From: Mycogone perniciosa
Lineage: Eukaryota; Ascomycota; Sordariomycetes; Hypocreales; Hypocreaceae
DNA: 64,000 nucleotides
Assembly: GCA_025331125.1 (NCBI GenBank)
Contig: JAOALB010000167.1
Location: 48,355 to 112,354 of the forward strand
Reading direction: 5' to 3'
Shown: positions 1 to 11,579 of the stretch, piece by piece
How positions within the stretch are numbered: position 1 is the stretch's first letter
Layout of the letters: the number at the start of each line of letters is the position of its first letter
Notes under the pieces: generated by a model
The model's database searches: none
Told to the model about the DNA's origin: nothing
What the model saw: the letters and a program-made list of their open reading frames with translations, nothing else
Position numbers and translations under genes: made by a program

Positions 1-231
1 AAGACCTAATATCTATGTTTTATATCGAAATATCATTGCGTCAAGACCTTGGCATGGCTGCTTCATGCCTCAATAAGACGTGACCCCTCTCATGTTGATT
101 GGCGGGGTTCCAAACGGCACAGACAACACCCCGCTATTCTCTCAGGTGAGGTGTAATTGAAGTTGTCATCAACACCATCACCACCCTTCACCCCCCTCAT
201 CTCAACATCTTCATAGCCTCACCACTTCCCA
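1..231. other. Upstream region of the GH18 gene
   Basis: No gene seen. The 60 bases before the ATG at 232 are rich in C and T (runs of caccatcaccaccc type), as is common for fungal transcription start regions. No convincing TATA box. Confidence 0.4.
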
Positions 232-1233
232 ATGCCGCCAATACCCCCCTCCCAAAACCCCCTCCCCCGGATCGTCACCTACTACCAAACACACCATGAC
301 CCCTCCGGAAACCCCATCTCCATCCTCCCTCTCCTCACCCAATCCTCCATCTCCATAACCCACGTCATTCTCGCCGCCATCCACATCAACCAGGACCCCA
401 ACCAGATCCACCTCAACGACCACCCGCCTCACCACCCGCGCTTCGACTCCCTCTGGACCGAACTTCGCACCCTCCAGGCCTCCGGCATCAAAGTCCTCGG
501 CATGCTCGGCGGCGCCGCAAAGGGCACCTACGCCCGCCTCGACGGCCTAGACGACCTGAGCTTCGAGCGCTACTACACGCCCCTGCGGGACATGGTCCGC
601 CAACGCGGTTTAGACGGCTTAGATCTCGACGTCGAAGAACACATGACCCTTGCAGGCATCGTCCGGCTCGTCGACCGCCTGCGCAAGGACTTTGGCAAAT
701 CCTTCCTCATCACCTTCGCCCCCGTTGCCGCCGCGCTGCTCAACCACAAGAGCAACCTCAGCGGCTTCGACTACGAGGCTCTCGAGGTCATGCGTGGCGA
801 GGACATCGCCTGGTACAACGCCCAATTCTATTGCGGCTGGGGCGACATGAGCAGCCCCTTCATGTACGAAATGATCCTCCAACGCGGCTGGCCCGTCGAA
901 AAAGTCGTTGTCGGCCTCGTCACGAATCCTGCTAATGGCAGGGGCTTCGTGCCCTGGGAGTTCCTCTCATCTGTGCTGGCCGTGCTCCGGGGACGATATG
1001 AACGCTTCGGCGGCGTCATGGGTTGGGAGTACTTCAACAGTCTTCCAGGAGGACAAGAGCGGCCCTGGGAGTGGGCGGAACAAATGACATCCGTGTTAAG
1101 AAGCAGCTCTGATGCTCCGCCTGACAGTGGCAGAAAAAAGACAGCGCTGGAGGCCGATCCTGATTTACCTGAGAGCAAACCGCTTCAGGTTCCAGAGAAT
1201 TTTGAGTACTACTCGGATGAGGCGGATGAATGA
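232..1233 (+). CDS. GH18 family glycosidase (chitinase/ENGase-like), no signal peptide
   Basis: Intronless 333-residue protein. The GH18 catalytic signature DxxDxDxE is present as DGLDLDVE at residues 128-135, with E135 the expected acid, and the substrate-strand motif KVLGMLGG lies near residues 88-94. The C-terminal GVMGWEYFNS stretch matches the last strand of the TIM barrel, so the barrel looks complete. The family hydrolyses beta-1,4-GlcNAc links in chitin or, in the endo-beta-N-acetylglucosaminidase branch, in the N-glycan core. There is no signal peptide: the N-terminus is Pro-rich and polar, so a cytosolic role such as handling free N-glycans is possible (inference). The last 45 residues are acidic and low in complexity. 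The first 250 bases have an unusually C-rich coding strand. ATG at 232 is the first in frame. Confidence 0.85.
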   Translation: MPPIPPSQNPLPRIVTYYQTHHDPSGNPISILPLLTQSSISITHVILAAIHINQDPNQIHLNDHPPHHPRFDSLWTELRTLQASGIKVLGMLGGAAKGTYARLDGLDDLSFERYYTPLRDMVRQRGLDGLDLDVEEHMTLAGIVRLVDRLRKDFGKSFLITFAPVAAALLNHKSNLSGFDYEALEVMRGEDIAWYNAQFYCGWGDMSSPFMYEMILQRGWPVEKVVVGLVTNPANGRGFVPWEFLSSVLAVLRGRYERFGGVMGWEYFNSLPGGQERPWEWAEQMTSVLRSSSDAPPDSGRKKTALEADPDLPESKPLQVPENFEYYSDEADE

Positions 1234-1564
1234 CAAGCAGAAGCTAGATATCATGTGAAATTGACTATCGCTGGCTATGACATGCATAAACAGTAGGAGA
1301 TAGGTTCCGACTTGATTCAAGCCTAAGCCCCGCGAAAAAACCAAGCACGGATTCTGTAACGACAAGTCATCATAAAGAAGAGCAAAAAAACTTGAATTCG
1401 TATCAGAGCAAGTGTATATACATCCATGGTATTGAGCAAGTAGAACAAATGATAAACCGGCCACCTTAACCACTTTCATAACGACGTGGATAAACCATTC
1501 TTGACTTCAATACAGATAACCTCCATAGTTAATCACATCATGTTAATCAGAGCGCGTGTATGCC
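1234..1564. other. Convergent intergenic region
   Basis: Short gap between the stop of the GH18 gene and the stop of the converging secreted-protein gene. It must hold both 3' ends. No ORF or repeat is seen. Confidence 0.4.
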
Positions 1565-2743
1565 TCATTGGCAAACCATCCATGGAGAGCACTGGGCCTC
1601 GATGGTGAAGTTGTTGTACAAGGGGTAGCTGCCCTGGACAGCACCGATGATGGGATTGAAGAAGTCAGAGTTGAATCGCGCAGTTTCACAAGCCGAGCAT
1701 GGGCCGCTGAGGAAGCCATCGTACTTGGTGGTGTACGAGAGATGGCCGACAACGTTCTTGGTCGAGACGTCCGTGGCTTTGATGGCGAAGGATTCCGGCA
1801 TGACGACCCAGCTGGAGTTGGTGGGGATGGTTCCGTTGTTGCTGGGGATAACTGGGTTCTGGTTGAACCACAGGCTCTTCAAGCCGACATCTCGCAGAGC
1901 CTTGATCATCAAGAGTGTCATGTGGTGGTTCTCATCGAGCCGGATGCCGGCACACTGAAAGTTGATGGTGTACCCCTGGCCCTTGATTGGACCACCCACG
2001 CAGTTACCACTCACTTGGTCCCAGACGAAGTTGTTGATGAACGCCTGCCAAGTGTTCTGCCAGCTGATGAAGCGAGGGCTGACCGTGGAGTAGACCGAGA
2101 GTTCACCCGTGTGAGGGGTGGGAACGGGAACGGGATTGCCACCAGTTGGGGAGGGAGATGGTGGTGGCTGAGAGAAGAATGTGGTGGTGGGAGCAGCAGT
2201 GGATGTGGTCAACGTGGAGGTCTGAGAGCCCATGTCGGCAGGGCGAGGAGGGGGGCTGTTGTCTCTATTGCAAACAAAGGCGCTCCAGCAAATAGCATCC
2301 GCATTCGCAGTCTTGTTGATGGCGGCACTGACGGGACGGCCACGGTAGGCCCAGCAATTCAGAATCTGGCCACCCTCTTTGGTGGTGACAGCACTTCCGG
2401 CTTTGAAGCCATCAGGGGTGCCGTCTTCAATGTATGCCGTCCAAACATCGCCGTTGGGCATGGTGGCAGTGGCACCAGCAGGAACCCAGGGATACCAGCC
2501 CTCCTTGTATGGGACCTCGACCGCCATGTCAGGGGCTTCGGGGTACTTATAGGCGGACTCAGGCCAGGTGACGTCCTGATACCAGTTCATTTGACGAGAC
2601 GTGGACCACTCTGGTTGCTCAGAATTGTCGCCGATTCCACAGTCGCAGAGGATCAGATCTTCACGGGGAAACTGCTGAGCTCGGATTGATCCGACAAAGC
2701 CGGTCAGGGCAACAAGCCCAGCGGCGAGTCTGAGGGCCGACAT
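1565..2743 (-). CDS. Secreted hypothetical protein with two domains joined by a Ser/Thr/Pro linker
   Basis: Single-exon 392-residue protein. Residues 1-22 form a signal peptide (MSALRLAAGLVALTGF..., cleavage likely after SIRA). An N-terminal Trp- and Cys-containing domain (about 23-165, with CDCG near the start) is followed by a Thr/Ser/Pro linker (about 168-215) and a second domain (about 216-392) with several N-glycosylation sequons (NNGT, TNSS, YNNF). The layout resembles secreted fungal proteins with an O-glycosylated hinge, but I do not recognise either domain and no catalytic motif stands out. Eight or more cysteines suggest disulfides. It may be wall-associated or an effector-type protein; that is inference. 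ATG at 2743 is the only start that gives the signal peptide. Confidence 0.75.
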   Translation of the reverse strand: MSALRLAAGLVALTGFVGSIRAQQFPREDLILCDCGIGDNSEQPEWSTSRQMNWYQDVTWPESAYKYPEAPDMAVEVPYKEGWYPWVPAGATATMPNGDVWTAYIEDGTPDGFKAGSAVTTKEGGQILNCWAYRGRPVSAAINKTANADAICWSAFVCNRDNSPPPRPADMGSQTSTLTTSTAAPTTTFFSQPPPSPSPTGGNPVPVPTPHTGELSVYSTVSPRFISWQNTWQAFINNFVWDQVSGNCVGGPIKGQGYTINFQCAGIRLDENHHMTLLMIKALRDVGLKSLWFNQNPVIPSNNGTIPTNSSWVVMPESFAIKATDVSTKNVVGHLSYTTKYDGFLSGPCSACETARFNSDFFNPIIGAVQGSYPLYNNFTIEAQCSPWMVCQ

Positions 2744-4962
2744 GATGGGAAATGGCGCAGCACAACACGACCAAGAGGGAGTCTGAGACGTGCAATTCTA
2801 GAGGTTGAGGTTCGTGAAAGGGAGTCAAGGCAGAGGATGTGATCTCAGGTGGTGGTTTGCGCGTCAAGGCGAAGAGTAGAAGAGGGAGTTAGATTGAAGA
2901 GTTGAAAGGACAAAACCAGGGGATGGAGAGCAGACAGTTTCTGGAAATTGAGTTGAACCCTAGTGTTCGTCATCAGTCGTTTGATGAGACTGACATGAGG
3001 AGGCATCTTTGTCCGAGGGGGCAAGAGGCAGATCCACAAGCCACTCGAGGCAAGAAGACATCGTGAAAATTGGCCAATATGAGTCGATATGATGGAATTT
3101 CGGTGGAGACATCATATTGGAGGGACTCCATTCTTGTGTTTTCTGAAGCTGAAGCGGTCAGAGGCCGCGAGGTTTGAGGAAGGGAGAGAGCAGAAGAGGT
3201 CTGCGTCACCGCCAGGCTCAGCATCGGTCTGCGTATTGGAGGAAGGCTCTCATCTCAAGAGGCGGCGATTGGCGGCCGTACAAGTACCGCACCTGCAAAT
3301 ACGTCTGTTAGACTTTCCAAACCACCAAAAGAATGAAGAACGAAGGGGATCAAAGGCCCCTTTTCATTACGTACTTATACAGGCAGACCACTGCAGGTAG
3401 GAACGTGGACTTGAAGATGTAGGCTCCTTGTTGGTCCTCATGGTTAGAGCCCTACTCCAGCAGATTCGGTGATTTTTATGGCAGAAGATGTTTCCTAGAG
3501 CAGTTCCCCATCCAGAATGCTGTTATCCGATGCTGACGATGTGCTTGAAGTTCATGGGCAGACATGGTTACGCAGATTCGATCTGAAACGGCCATGTCCT
3601 TATATCACGTCAACGCATTGGATAAAAATAAGATATACTTTGTATAAGTGTCCGACCATAGCCACCGTTCGAGGGCATAATATCATTACATCAGGCAACA
3701 TCTTTCTATGAATAGCTCATTTTTATCGCCAGGTGGTGTTTCATCAATCTTGTGGAGAAATACGAGAGCCTCGATGCCGCGCGCCAATCGCACCAACCAC
3801 ACCCTTTCACTCTTCCACTCATCACCACAGGGATACAGCGCTTACATGCACAAAGACTGAAGACGTTGACAAAGCCAAGACGTGGCACAGTGAGGCTTAG
3901 ACTGCCACGACATGAAAGTTGCGTTCGTTTCAGAATAGTCAGCGCTTAGGGATATTGATTGGTCACCTGTGTTCCTTGGGTTTCGGCATCCCTCGACATG
4001 CCGGTTCTGAAGCGCTAGGAATTCCGTGACCGCGATGGCCTCACCATTGGGTGAGGCAGTGAATTGGCCAGCTCTACGGAGTAAAGGAACCAAGCACAAA
4101 CCGTGCAGTAGGCGCTGTCCCCAAATCGAAGCGAGTTTCACATCCACAGATCAGTATAAAGTAGCTGGGTAGACCACACACTTTTCGTTTCATCGTGGTG
4201 TTGTTCATCAGTCAAGTATATCTTCATCAACCGTCTCCAATAAAAACAATCCACCACCTTGCCATCCATCCATCATAGCTCTTTATTTCTATACACCTTG
4301 AACAACTCCAATATAAAAATGGCCAACCGACTGTTCCTCTGCTTCCAGTGGATCAAGACTGCTGGTGGAAGCCGCAATTGGTACAACAAAATTAGCAGCA
4401 AAGCCAGGCCATACAAAAAGAGCTCTCGGACAGCTTCTGCGCCCCAGAACTACCACAACTGTTATGACGACAATGTCCCTCTGCTTCATTGAGATGCCGA
4501 AGGTATATATCCTTCTTTTTGTGAGTCGCACCACCTTGGTACAGCAGGAAATCGCTTTTTAGCTAATCAAACAAGATGACAGTTACGAATTTATGACAAT
4601 CTTTGGGGATGTATGGATATAGGCACTACGGCGTTCTCCGGGTTCAGGGTTAGGGTTGGGTACATGAAGAGTCCAGGATGACGCTGCTGGTTCACGTCAA
4701 GAAGGGCGATTTGTTGGTGTTTCTCGAAAAAAAAATTCATGATAGAATGACGACGGCTTACGGCGCTACGAATTAAATGCGAACTGATTTCAGTATTTAC
4801 CGTATTATTATTATAAAGATGATGTTGGACAGCTGGGGTGTTTGCTGACCCACTACTATAGCTACGGCCCCCCACCCGTAAGGCTTCCATTGACATGTAT
4901 AAACTCTCAGTGCTGCACCTCTTCGTTTCAAGACAACTCTCCTCATCCCAACCAGCGCCATC
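2744..4962. other. 2.2 kb gene-poor region with telomere-like motif
   Basis: Holds the promoter of the secreted protein (to about 3.1 kb) and of the FAM210-like gene. Small ORFs here (for example 4259-4492) lack codon bias or a recognisable product. Bases 4645-4660 read cagggttagggttggg, two TTAGGG-like units, about 300 bp upstream of the next gene. Nothing else is recognisable. Confidence 0.4.
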
Positions 4963-5586
4963 ATGTTCCGTAATCGCTCACTACTCAATTGGGGCCAGTC
5001 TCTTCGAGTCCGCCCTCGAACGACATATCCAAGACCTTCCGCTCGAGCCCAATCCTCCGAGGCCAGTCGTACATCGCGTCTCGATCGACTCACATCCAAG
5101 CTTCCCAAGCGCCTGCAAAAGTACACCAGCGGACTTCGCAATGCGCCTGTCTCGCACATCGTGTCCTTCCTGATCCTCCACGAGATCACGGCCATTGTGC
5201 CTCTCTTCGGGCTCTTTGCGCTTTTCCATTATACAACTTACGTGCCTGTCTCGTACATGACGGAGCATTTTGGCGGATACGTCCAGAAGGGAGTTGCGAG
5301 GTTCGAGCGATATTTCCGGCGCAAAGGCTGGTTTGGCTTTGGGAATGAGGACGAAAGCACATCACACGCGGATGCTGGACATGGCGGCAGCAAGACGCAG
5401 ACCCGGGATGCTGTGGAAAGGTGGCAGAGTGGAGATGACAAGTACAAAATCCTCGTCGAAGTCGCTTTGGCATACGCTGTGACGAAGGCTCTCCTGCCCA
5501 TCCGGATTATTGGAAGTGTTTGGGCTACGCCTTGGTTCGCGGGAGTGCTTGTGAGGATTAGATCGTCATTAACCCGCAAGTCATAA
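4963..5586 (+). CDS. FAM210/DUF1279-like mitochondrial membrane protein
   Basis: 207 residues, no intron. The N-terminus (about 1-50) is rich in Arg and Ser without acidic residues, a typical mitochondrial presequence. It is followed by the DUF1279 (FAM210A/B) core: a hydrophobic helix at about 65-95 containing LHEITAIVPLFGLF and a second hydrophobic segment at about 160-190 (LAYAVTKALLPIRI). The pattern helix, EITA, then a second helix ending in TP is characteristic of the family, which sits in the mitochondrial inner membrane and is linked to mitochondrial translation or organisation in yeast and animals. The middle (about 125-150) is polar and variable. Start chosen at the first ATG (gccatcATGTTC). 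Confidence 0.8.
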   Translation: MFRNRSLLNWGQSLRVRPRTTYPRPSARAQSSEASRTSRLDRLTSKLPKRLQKYTSGLRNAPVSHIVSFLILHEITAIVPLFGLFALFHYTTYVPVSYMTEHFGGYVQKGVARFERYFRRKGWFGFGNEDESTSHADAGHGGSKTQTRDAVERWQSGDDKYKILVEVALAYAVTKALLPIRIIGSVWATPWFAGVLVRIRSSLTRKS

Positions 5587-5710
5587 ATGCGAACGAACTA
5601 GCAAGTAGCTTGGCATGTCTTTTCTTTTTATTATTCTACCCTACGCGACTGACAGATCGGCGACAAGTTTGCGAGATTCATAGCCTTTAGGGCATCATAA
5701 CAAAGACCGC

Positions 5711-6532
5711 TTATGGCTTCTCGTAAATCCAGTCGAACTGGGAGGCCTTGTAGCTGACAGCCTCACCGTCCTTGAACCAGAGGGCAATCTCCTTCTTGGC
5801 GTTCTCGACGGAGTCGGAGCCGTGGCAGACGTTGCGGCCAACATCGATGGCGAAGTCACCACGGATGGTGCCAGGGGCAGAGGCGAGGGGGTTGGTGGCA
5901 CCGAGGATGGCTAGATTGGGGTGTCAGTGGGATGTATATCGCGAGGATATTGGGTCAAAACATACTACGGCCGGTCTTGACGGCATCACGGCCCTCCCAG
6001 ACCATGGCGCAGATGGGGCCAGAGTTCATGTCTATTCAAAGAGTCAGCTTGATTGCAGTTGGGCAGGCATATTGGGACATCCATACAGCTGATCAGACCA
6101 GCGAAGAAGGGCTTGTCGCTGAGGTCGGCATCTATGGATGGTCAGCGAGGCCTAGCGGAAATCAGGGACTTGATGTTGACGAACAGTGGGCCTCGAGGTG
6201 CTCCTTGCCGGGGGTGGTGAGCTTGATGGCAACCAGCTTGAAGCTATTGGGAGCTCGCGTCAGTTTTCGTCACCGACTGTAGATATTCGATCGTTGCCTC
6301 TTACCCTCGGTTCTCGAAGCGGGAGATGATGGGGCCAATGAGGCCGCGCTGTGGTAACCGTTAGCCTACGAGTCCTAGGCAGTAGAATGCGAGGTTTGGA
6401 TTGAACTCACCTGAACGCCATCAGGCTTGATAGCGATGAAGCTGCCATGCGTGTCAACATCTCACGAAAAACAAACGAGGGGCATGGAGGGGTAGATGGC
6501 GGGGTATCTCACGTCTGCTCGGAGGAAGCCAT
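5711..6532 (-). CDS. NDK1: Nucleoside diphosphate kinase
   Basis: Seven-exon gene giving a 154-residue enzyme, the usual length. Exons (plus coordinates): 6513-6532, 6411-6441, 6305-6348, 6185-6243, 6087-6131, 5966-6031, 5711-5910; all junctions follow GT...AG and keep frame. The protein starts MASSEQTFIAIKPDGVQRGL and contains the active-site segment NVCHGSDS with the phospho-accepting His, and ends FDWIYEKP. It transfers the gamma phosphate of ATP to NDPs in the cytosol through phosphohistidine. The 20 bp first exon is easy to miss: without it the start would be placed wrongly. Exons of 31, 44, 45 and 59 bp are unusually small. Divergent from the GH31 gene, with about 1 kb between. Confidence 0.95.
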
Positions 6533-7585
6533 GGCGACGGTTTGTTGATTGGAAGGAGGATGAGTGATGGACGGAAGAGGACAAGATTTCTGGACTTGAG
6601 AGAGAGGAGAAGAGGAGAGAAAGTAAAAGGCCAGGAGGAGGACGAGCGGGACGATGAAAATTGGTGGGGGGAGGGCTACCGTAGTCGACCTCAGTAACGG
6701 GTTCTGCCGGTGATGTGAATCTGCCCGTTCTGAGCGCTGTGCGCTCCCCTCCTTAGTGGGCTTTGTGCCTGAAGCGGGGTCCTCGTGGCGGGGTTCGGGC
6801 ATGATGATTTGCTGATGGCGATGGACAGCAATGGGGAGCTGTACTTTGCACAGTGCGATAGGTGATGCCAAGTTTTTCTAGGGATTGTGACTGCGCAGTG
6901 GATGAATGGTTCGTTGGTGTCCAGACTGGAGGAAGTCAACCAAGTTGTAGGATGTATTTCGTGCAACAATGAGTACAATGTAGAGCAAGCAACGCAATGA
7001 GCTCCTAAACCGGGGGTTCAAGTATTATGAACAACCAAAGACGTTCTCATAGGATAGGCACACCAGACATAAAAGGGATTGCCTTGCAACGGACTCGGCT
7101 TAAAAGCTCTCATGTGCTATGCGCGTACAGTGCCAATATTGAGCAACCCACCTTTGTTTGTCCCTCTGTCAAAATAGATATTTTGTAGTCGCAAGTCTCG
7201 CATTGAAGAATTTTATAGCATTATAAGTTAAGATGCTATTATTGAGGTCCGCCCCTCCATGACGCTTTGGTGGCCCCTTTTCCGGGTCATGTTTTAACCC
7301 GGTGACAGGCTATTCCTGATTAGGAGATAACCTCTCTTGTCAAACGGGACAGCTTGACCTTGTCTCTCGTCTCCCATCGTGATAGGTAGCAAGTTCACCT
7401 CTGGAAGGGATCCCATCACCAGCGGCACCTCATAGCCTCAATTCACATCAATATAGGCAGTGTGGCGTAGATCCCCTGTGACCTGATGTTTTTCGTCATT
7501 GTTTCTCAAATAATAGCATAGAATTCCCCCATTTCCCCATCTCTCCTATTTACGGCACTGAACCGTGCCCAACCGCCCCCTCGTC
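6533..7585. other. Divergent promoter region NDK / GH31
   Basis: One kilobase between two divergently transcribed housekeeping genes. GC-rich near NDK, with CT-rich stretches in the last 250 bp before the GH31 start. No supported ORF or repeat. Confidence 0.4.
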
Positions 7586-10558
7586 ATGAGGTCGACGATG
7601 GGGCTGTCCTGGAAATGGACAGCCATTCTAAGTCTTATAGGCGTGTTTCTTTGCCTGATACAACCAGCTGGTAGGAATCATTCCGGCCCCGAAGCTAGAC
7701 GCTGCAACTGACGGTCCAATCCAGTATCGGTCAAGGAACACGAGTTCAAGAAGTGCCATCAAGCCGGCTTTTGCAAGCGAAACCGTGACTATGCCGACAA
7801 AGCAACCGCTGAAAGCTCAACGTGGAGCTGCCCGTACAAACTCGTTCCTGACTCTGCCTCCTTCAAGGATGGCCAGCTTCAGGCCATGATTCTCAAGAGT
7901 ATCAACGAGAATGGTGACACAGTTCGACTTCCAGTCACCATCTCGTTCCTTCAATCGGGCGCCGCTCGAGTCTCAATCGACGAGGAGAGGCGACAAAACA
8001 AAGATATCGAGTTGAGACATAACAGCCCTGTGAGAAAAGAGCGCTACAATGAGGCCGAGAAATGGGCCATTGTCGGCGGCTTGGAGTTGGACAAGAACGC
8101 AGAGATTGTCCACCAGGATGATTCCCAAATCAACGTCAAGTACGGCTCGGAATCCAACCTCGAGGCTGTCATCAAGTTCTCTCCATTCGAAGTCGACTTC
8201 AGGCGAGACGAAGTCTCTCATATCAAGTTTAACAACCGTGGCCTGCTAAACGTTGAGCATTGGCGGCCCAAGGTTGAGAAGCCCGAGGCGAAAGAAGGAG
8301 AGGATAACAGCGCAGAAGATGCTAGCGGCGAGGATGAGGGCACCTGGTGGGATGAGACATTCGGTGGAAACACTGACACCAAACCCAAAGGTCCCGAAAG
8401 CGTGGCGTTGGACGTTTCATTCCTCGAGTATGAACACGTCTATGGCATCCCCGAGCACACCGGACCCATGTCTCTCAAGCAAACGCGGGGCGGTGATGGC
8501 AACTACGATGAGCCATACCGCATGTACAATTCAGACGTGTTTGAATACATTCTTGACAGCCCCATGACGCTGTATGGATCAATTCCTTTCATGCAAGCTC
8601 ATCGAAAGGGCTCATCTGTTGGAGTATTTTGGCTCAACGCTGCGGAGACCTGGGTGGATATCGTCAAGGCAAAGGGCAACACCAACCCTCTCAGCCTTGG
8701 GTCTGGTGCCAAGACAAGCACGCACACCCACTGGATCTCTGAGAGTGGTATTCTTGACGTGTTTGTCTTCTTGGTCAAGACGCCTCAGGAGTTGAACAAG
8801 AAATATGGCGAGCTCACTGGAACCACAGCCATGCCCCAGGAGTTTGCCCTCGGTTACCACCAGTGCCGATGGAATTACATCTCTGATGATGATATCAAGG
8901 AGATCGATCGCAGGATGGACAAGGGCAAAATTCCCTACGATGTCATCTGGTTGGATATCGAATACGCCGATGACAAGAAGTACTTCACATGGGACCCCCA
9001 CTCGTTTACCGACCCAATTGGCATGGGCAAGCAGCTCGAAGGTCACGGCAGGAAGCTTGTGGTTATCATTGACCCACACATCAAAAAGGCTGAGAACTAC
9101 CCGGTCGTTGAGCAGCTCACTTCCAAGGATCTTGCTATTCATGACAAGGACGACAAGACCTATGAAGGCTGGTGCTGGCCAGGTGCATCCCACTGGATCG
9201 ATGCTTTTAATCCCGAAGCCAGAGAGTGGTGGAAGACACTGTATAAGTACGACTCGTTCAAGGGAACCATGGAAAACACGTTCATTTGGAATGACATGAA
9301 CGAACCGTCGGTGTTCAATGGCCCCGAGATCACGATGCCCAAGGACAATATTCACCATGACAAATGGGAGCACCGTGACGTCCACAACATGAATGGCATG
9401 ACATACCACAATGCAACGTTCCACGCCCTCCTGTCTCGCAAGGAAGGCGAATTCCGACGACCATTCGTTCTGACCCGATCCTTTTACGCTGGTTCTCAGC
9501 GACTGGGTGCCATGTGGACGGGAGATAACTTGGCAGATTGGGGCCATCTCGCAACCTCCATCACCATGATTCTAAACAATGGCATTTCGGGCTTCCCATT
9601 TGCGGGAGCCGATGTGGCAGGTTTCTTCGGTAATCCAGAGAAGGACCTGATTGTCCGCTGGTACCAAGCTGCCGCCTTCTACCCATTTTTCCGCGCCCAC
9701 GCACACATCGACTCCCGACGCCGCGAGCCCTATCTGCTTGGCGAACCATGGACGGCGATGGTAACGGCAGCCTTGCGCCTGCGCTACTCACTGCTTCCTT
9801 CTTGGTACACTGCTTTCTTCCATGCAAATAGGGACGGCAGCCCGGTTGTGCGACCGATGTTCTGGACTCATCCCTCCGAAGAGGGTGCTTTGCCTATTGA
9901 TGACCAGTTGTTCCTTGGATCGACCGGTCTTCTTGCCAAGCCGGTAGTTGAGAAGGACAAGGACTCGGCCGACATCTGGATCCCTGATGAGGAGGTCTAC
10001 TACGACTATACTACATACGACGTGATTAAGAGTCAGAAAGGCAAGCATGTGACTATTGCTGCTCCTATTGATCGCGTTCCTCTCCTAATGAGGGGTGGGC
10101 ACATTTTCCCTCGTCGTGATATTCCTCGACGCTCGAGTGCAACCATGCGGTTTGATGACTACACTCTGGTGGTCTCCGTCTCCACGAGTGGAGTGGCCGA
10201 GGGTGAGTTGTACGTTGATGATGGCGATACCTACGAGTACCAGCAAGGCCAGTACATCTACCGCAAGTTCAGCCTGACCCAAGACACCCTCGCCTCCACT
10301 GATGCAGAGGAACGGGACATCAAGACGGTGAAGGCTGGAGAGTGGCTCAAGGCCATGAAGGAAGTCTACGTGGATAAGATTATCATTGTTGGGGCTCCCG
10401 CATCATGGAATCAGCAAGAGGTACAGGTTGAATCCGAGGGACGCACGTGGTCGGTCAAGGTGGACTACCACGCTGCCGAGAAGGACAGGGCGGCATACGC
10501 GACCCTCGGTCGCGTTGGCGCACGTATTGGAGAGGACTGGAGCATCAAGCTGGCGTAG
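7586..10558 (+). CDS. GLS2: Glucosidase II catalytic (alpha) subunit, GH31
   Basis: Two exons: 7586-7670 and 7725-10558 (54 bp intron, phases agree), 972 residues. Exon 1 encodes a signal-anchor-like hydrophobic start (about residues 8-28: WKWTAILSLIGVFLC), followed by the Cys-containing N-terminus KKCHQAGFCKRNR typical of glucosidase II. The GH31 nucleophile motif WNDMNEPSVF lies near residue 550 (Asp about 552) and the C-terminal half carries the GADVAGFFG and RAHAHIDSRRREP segments of the barrel. The enzyme trims the two inner alpha-1,3-glucoses of N-glycans in the ER and feeds the calnexin cycle; it works with a beta subunit (not in this window). An acidic insert (about 135-165) is present. 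The start at 7586 is needed for the ER signal; the in-frame ATG at 7886 would lose it. Confidence 0.95.
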
Positions 10559-11579
10559 ATGGTGCATGGTTGATGCATGTTTCATGGGCCTTGGATGTGG
10601 ATGAACAGGGGAAAAGTGGCCATTTATGGTTGCGGCGATAGACTGCAGCGTGTAGATGAAATGACAATAGTGTTGAGCACAATATACATCTTGATCCCTT
10701 CGTCTACATACATGTGAGGCGAAGATCCAGGGGCCTCTCCATTGCTTACATAACCCACGTGGCGATGTCTTGATCAGGCGGGGCCTCGCACTCTTCTCAT
10801 CCCATTCTCCGAAAGCTCCATCATGCTTCCAACTAATGCCTGTCAGGTGGCTGTGACAGAGCGTGTGAGACGCTTGTTCCGAATCGTGCATGTCTGAGCC
10901 AGTCCAATTCGCCACAAACAAGCCATCTGCGCACCTTTTGGCGCAGTGGAACGCTCATTACGAACGGGTTGAACGATTCAGGAAGACGCGGATTACCGCT
11001 ATCCATCAAGCTCGATCGGGCTGCAGGATTCTGCCAATGGAAAGGATCCTCGTCAACGGCAGGTTCCAAGGACAGCTGAGTGACAAGATTTGCACTACGG
11101 GGTGCTCGGGAGCGGCCTGGGCTTTACCAACTGAAGCTCCCTCAAGATCCTCTTTCAATAGCAGCTGAACAGACATGATGATCCTGGCCTTACTGGCTTT
11201 CAACGCGCGGCTAGCCAGTCTGCCCCTCCACACTGCTCATCCATCCATGCATGACAGGAGCTAGTCGGCAACACCCTTCCGACCGGCCAACCACCGTTGT
11301 GATCGACGATTCAAGGACAACCACGTTTGGCTTAGGGAGCCACGCTACGGAGAATGCGATTCAGAATAGGAGCTCAACCCCGCCCTGAGATGGCACCGAG
11401 GCGATACGCAGTCAAAGCTCATAATTCGCAAGTCACTACATCGAATGGCATCATTTTCACGGTACCGTCAAGGGCTCCTCTTCTGGGAAACCCTGCAATT
11501 ATACGAGTGGGGGGGAACATGTGAAGGACTGTTTTTCTTTCAATTATGCTGTCGAATTGTGTGTCTATGGCAATCCAAT
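10559..11579. other. Convergent intergenic region GH31 / CipC
   Basis: About 1 kb between two stops. Small ORFs overlap on both strands but none shows codon bias or family motifs. Nothing else supported. Confidence 0.4.

Noticed and set aside
1556..2689. 377-codon open frame antisense to the secreted protein
   Set aside because: No signal peptide or domain; it mirrors a well-supported gene with a signal peptide on the other strand.
4259..4492. 77-codon frame upstream of the FAM210-like gene
   Set aside because: No bias, no signal, not supported by splice sites.
8612..9547. 311-codon frame antisense to glucosidase II
   Set aside because: Lies wholly inside the GH31 catalytic region and has no family match.
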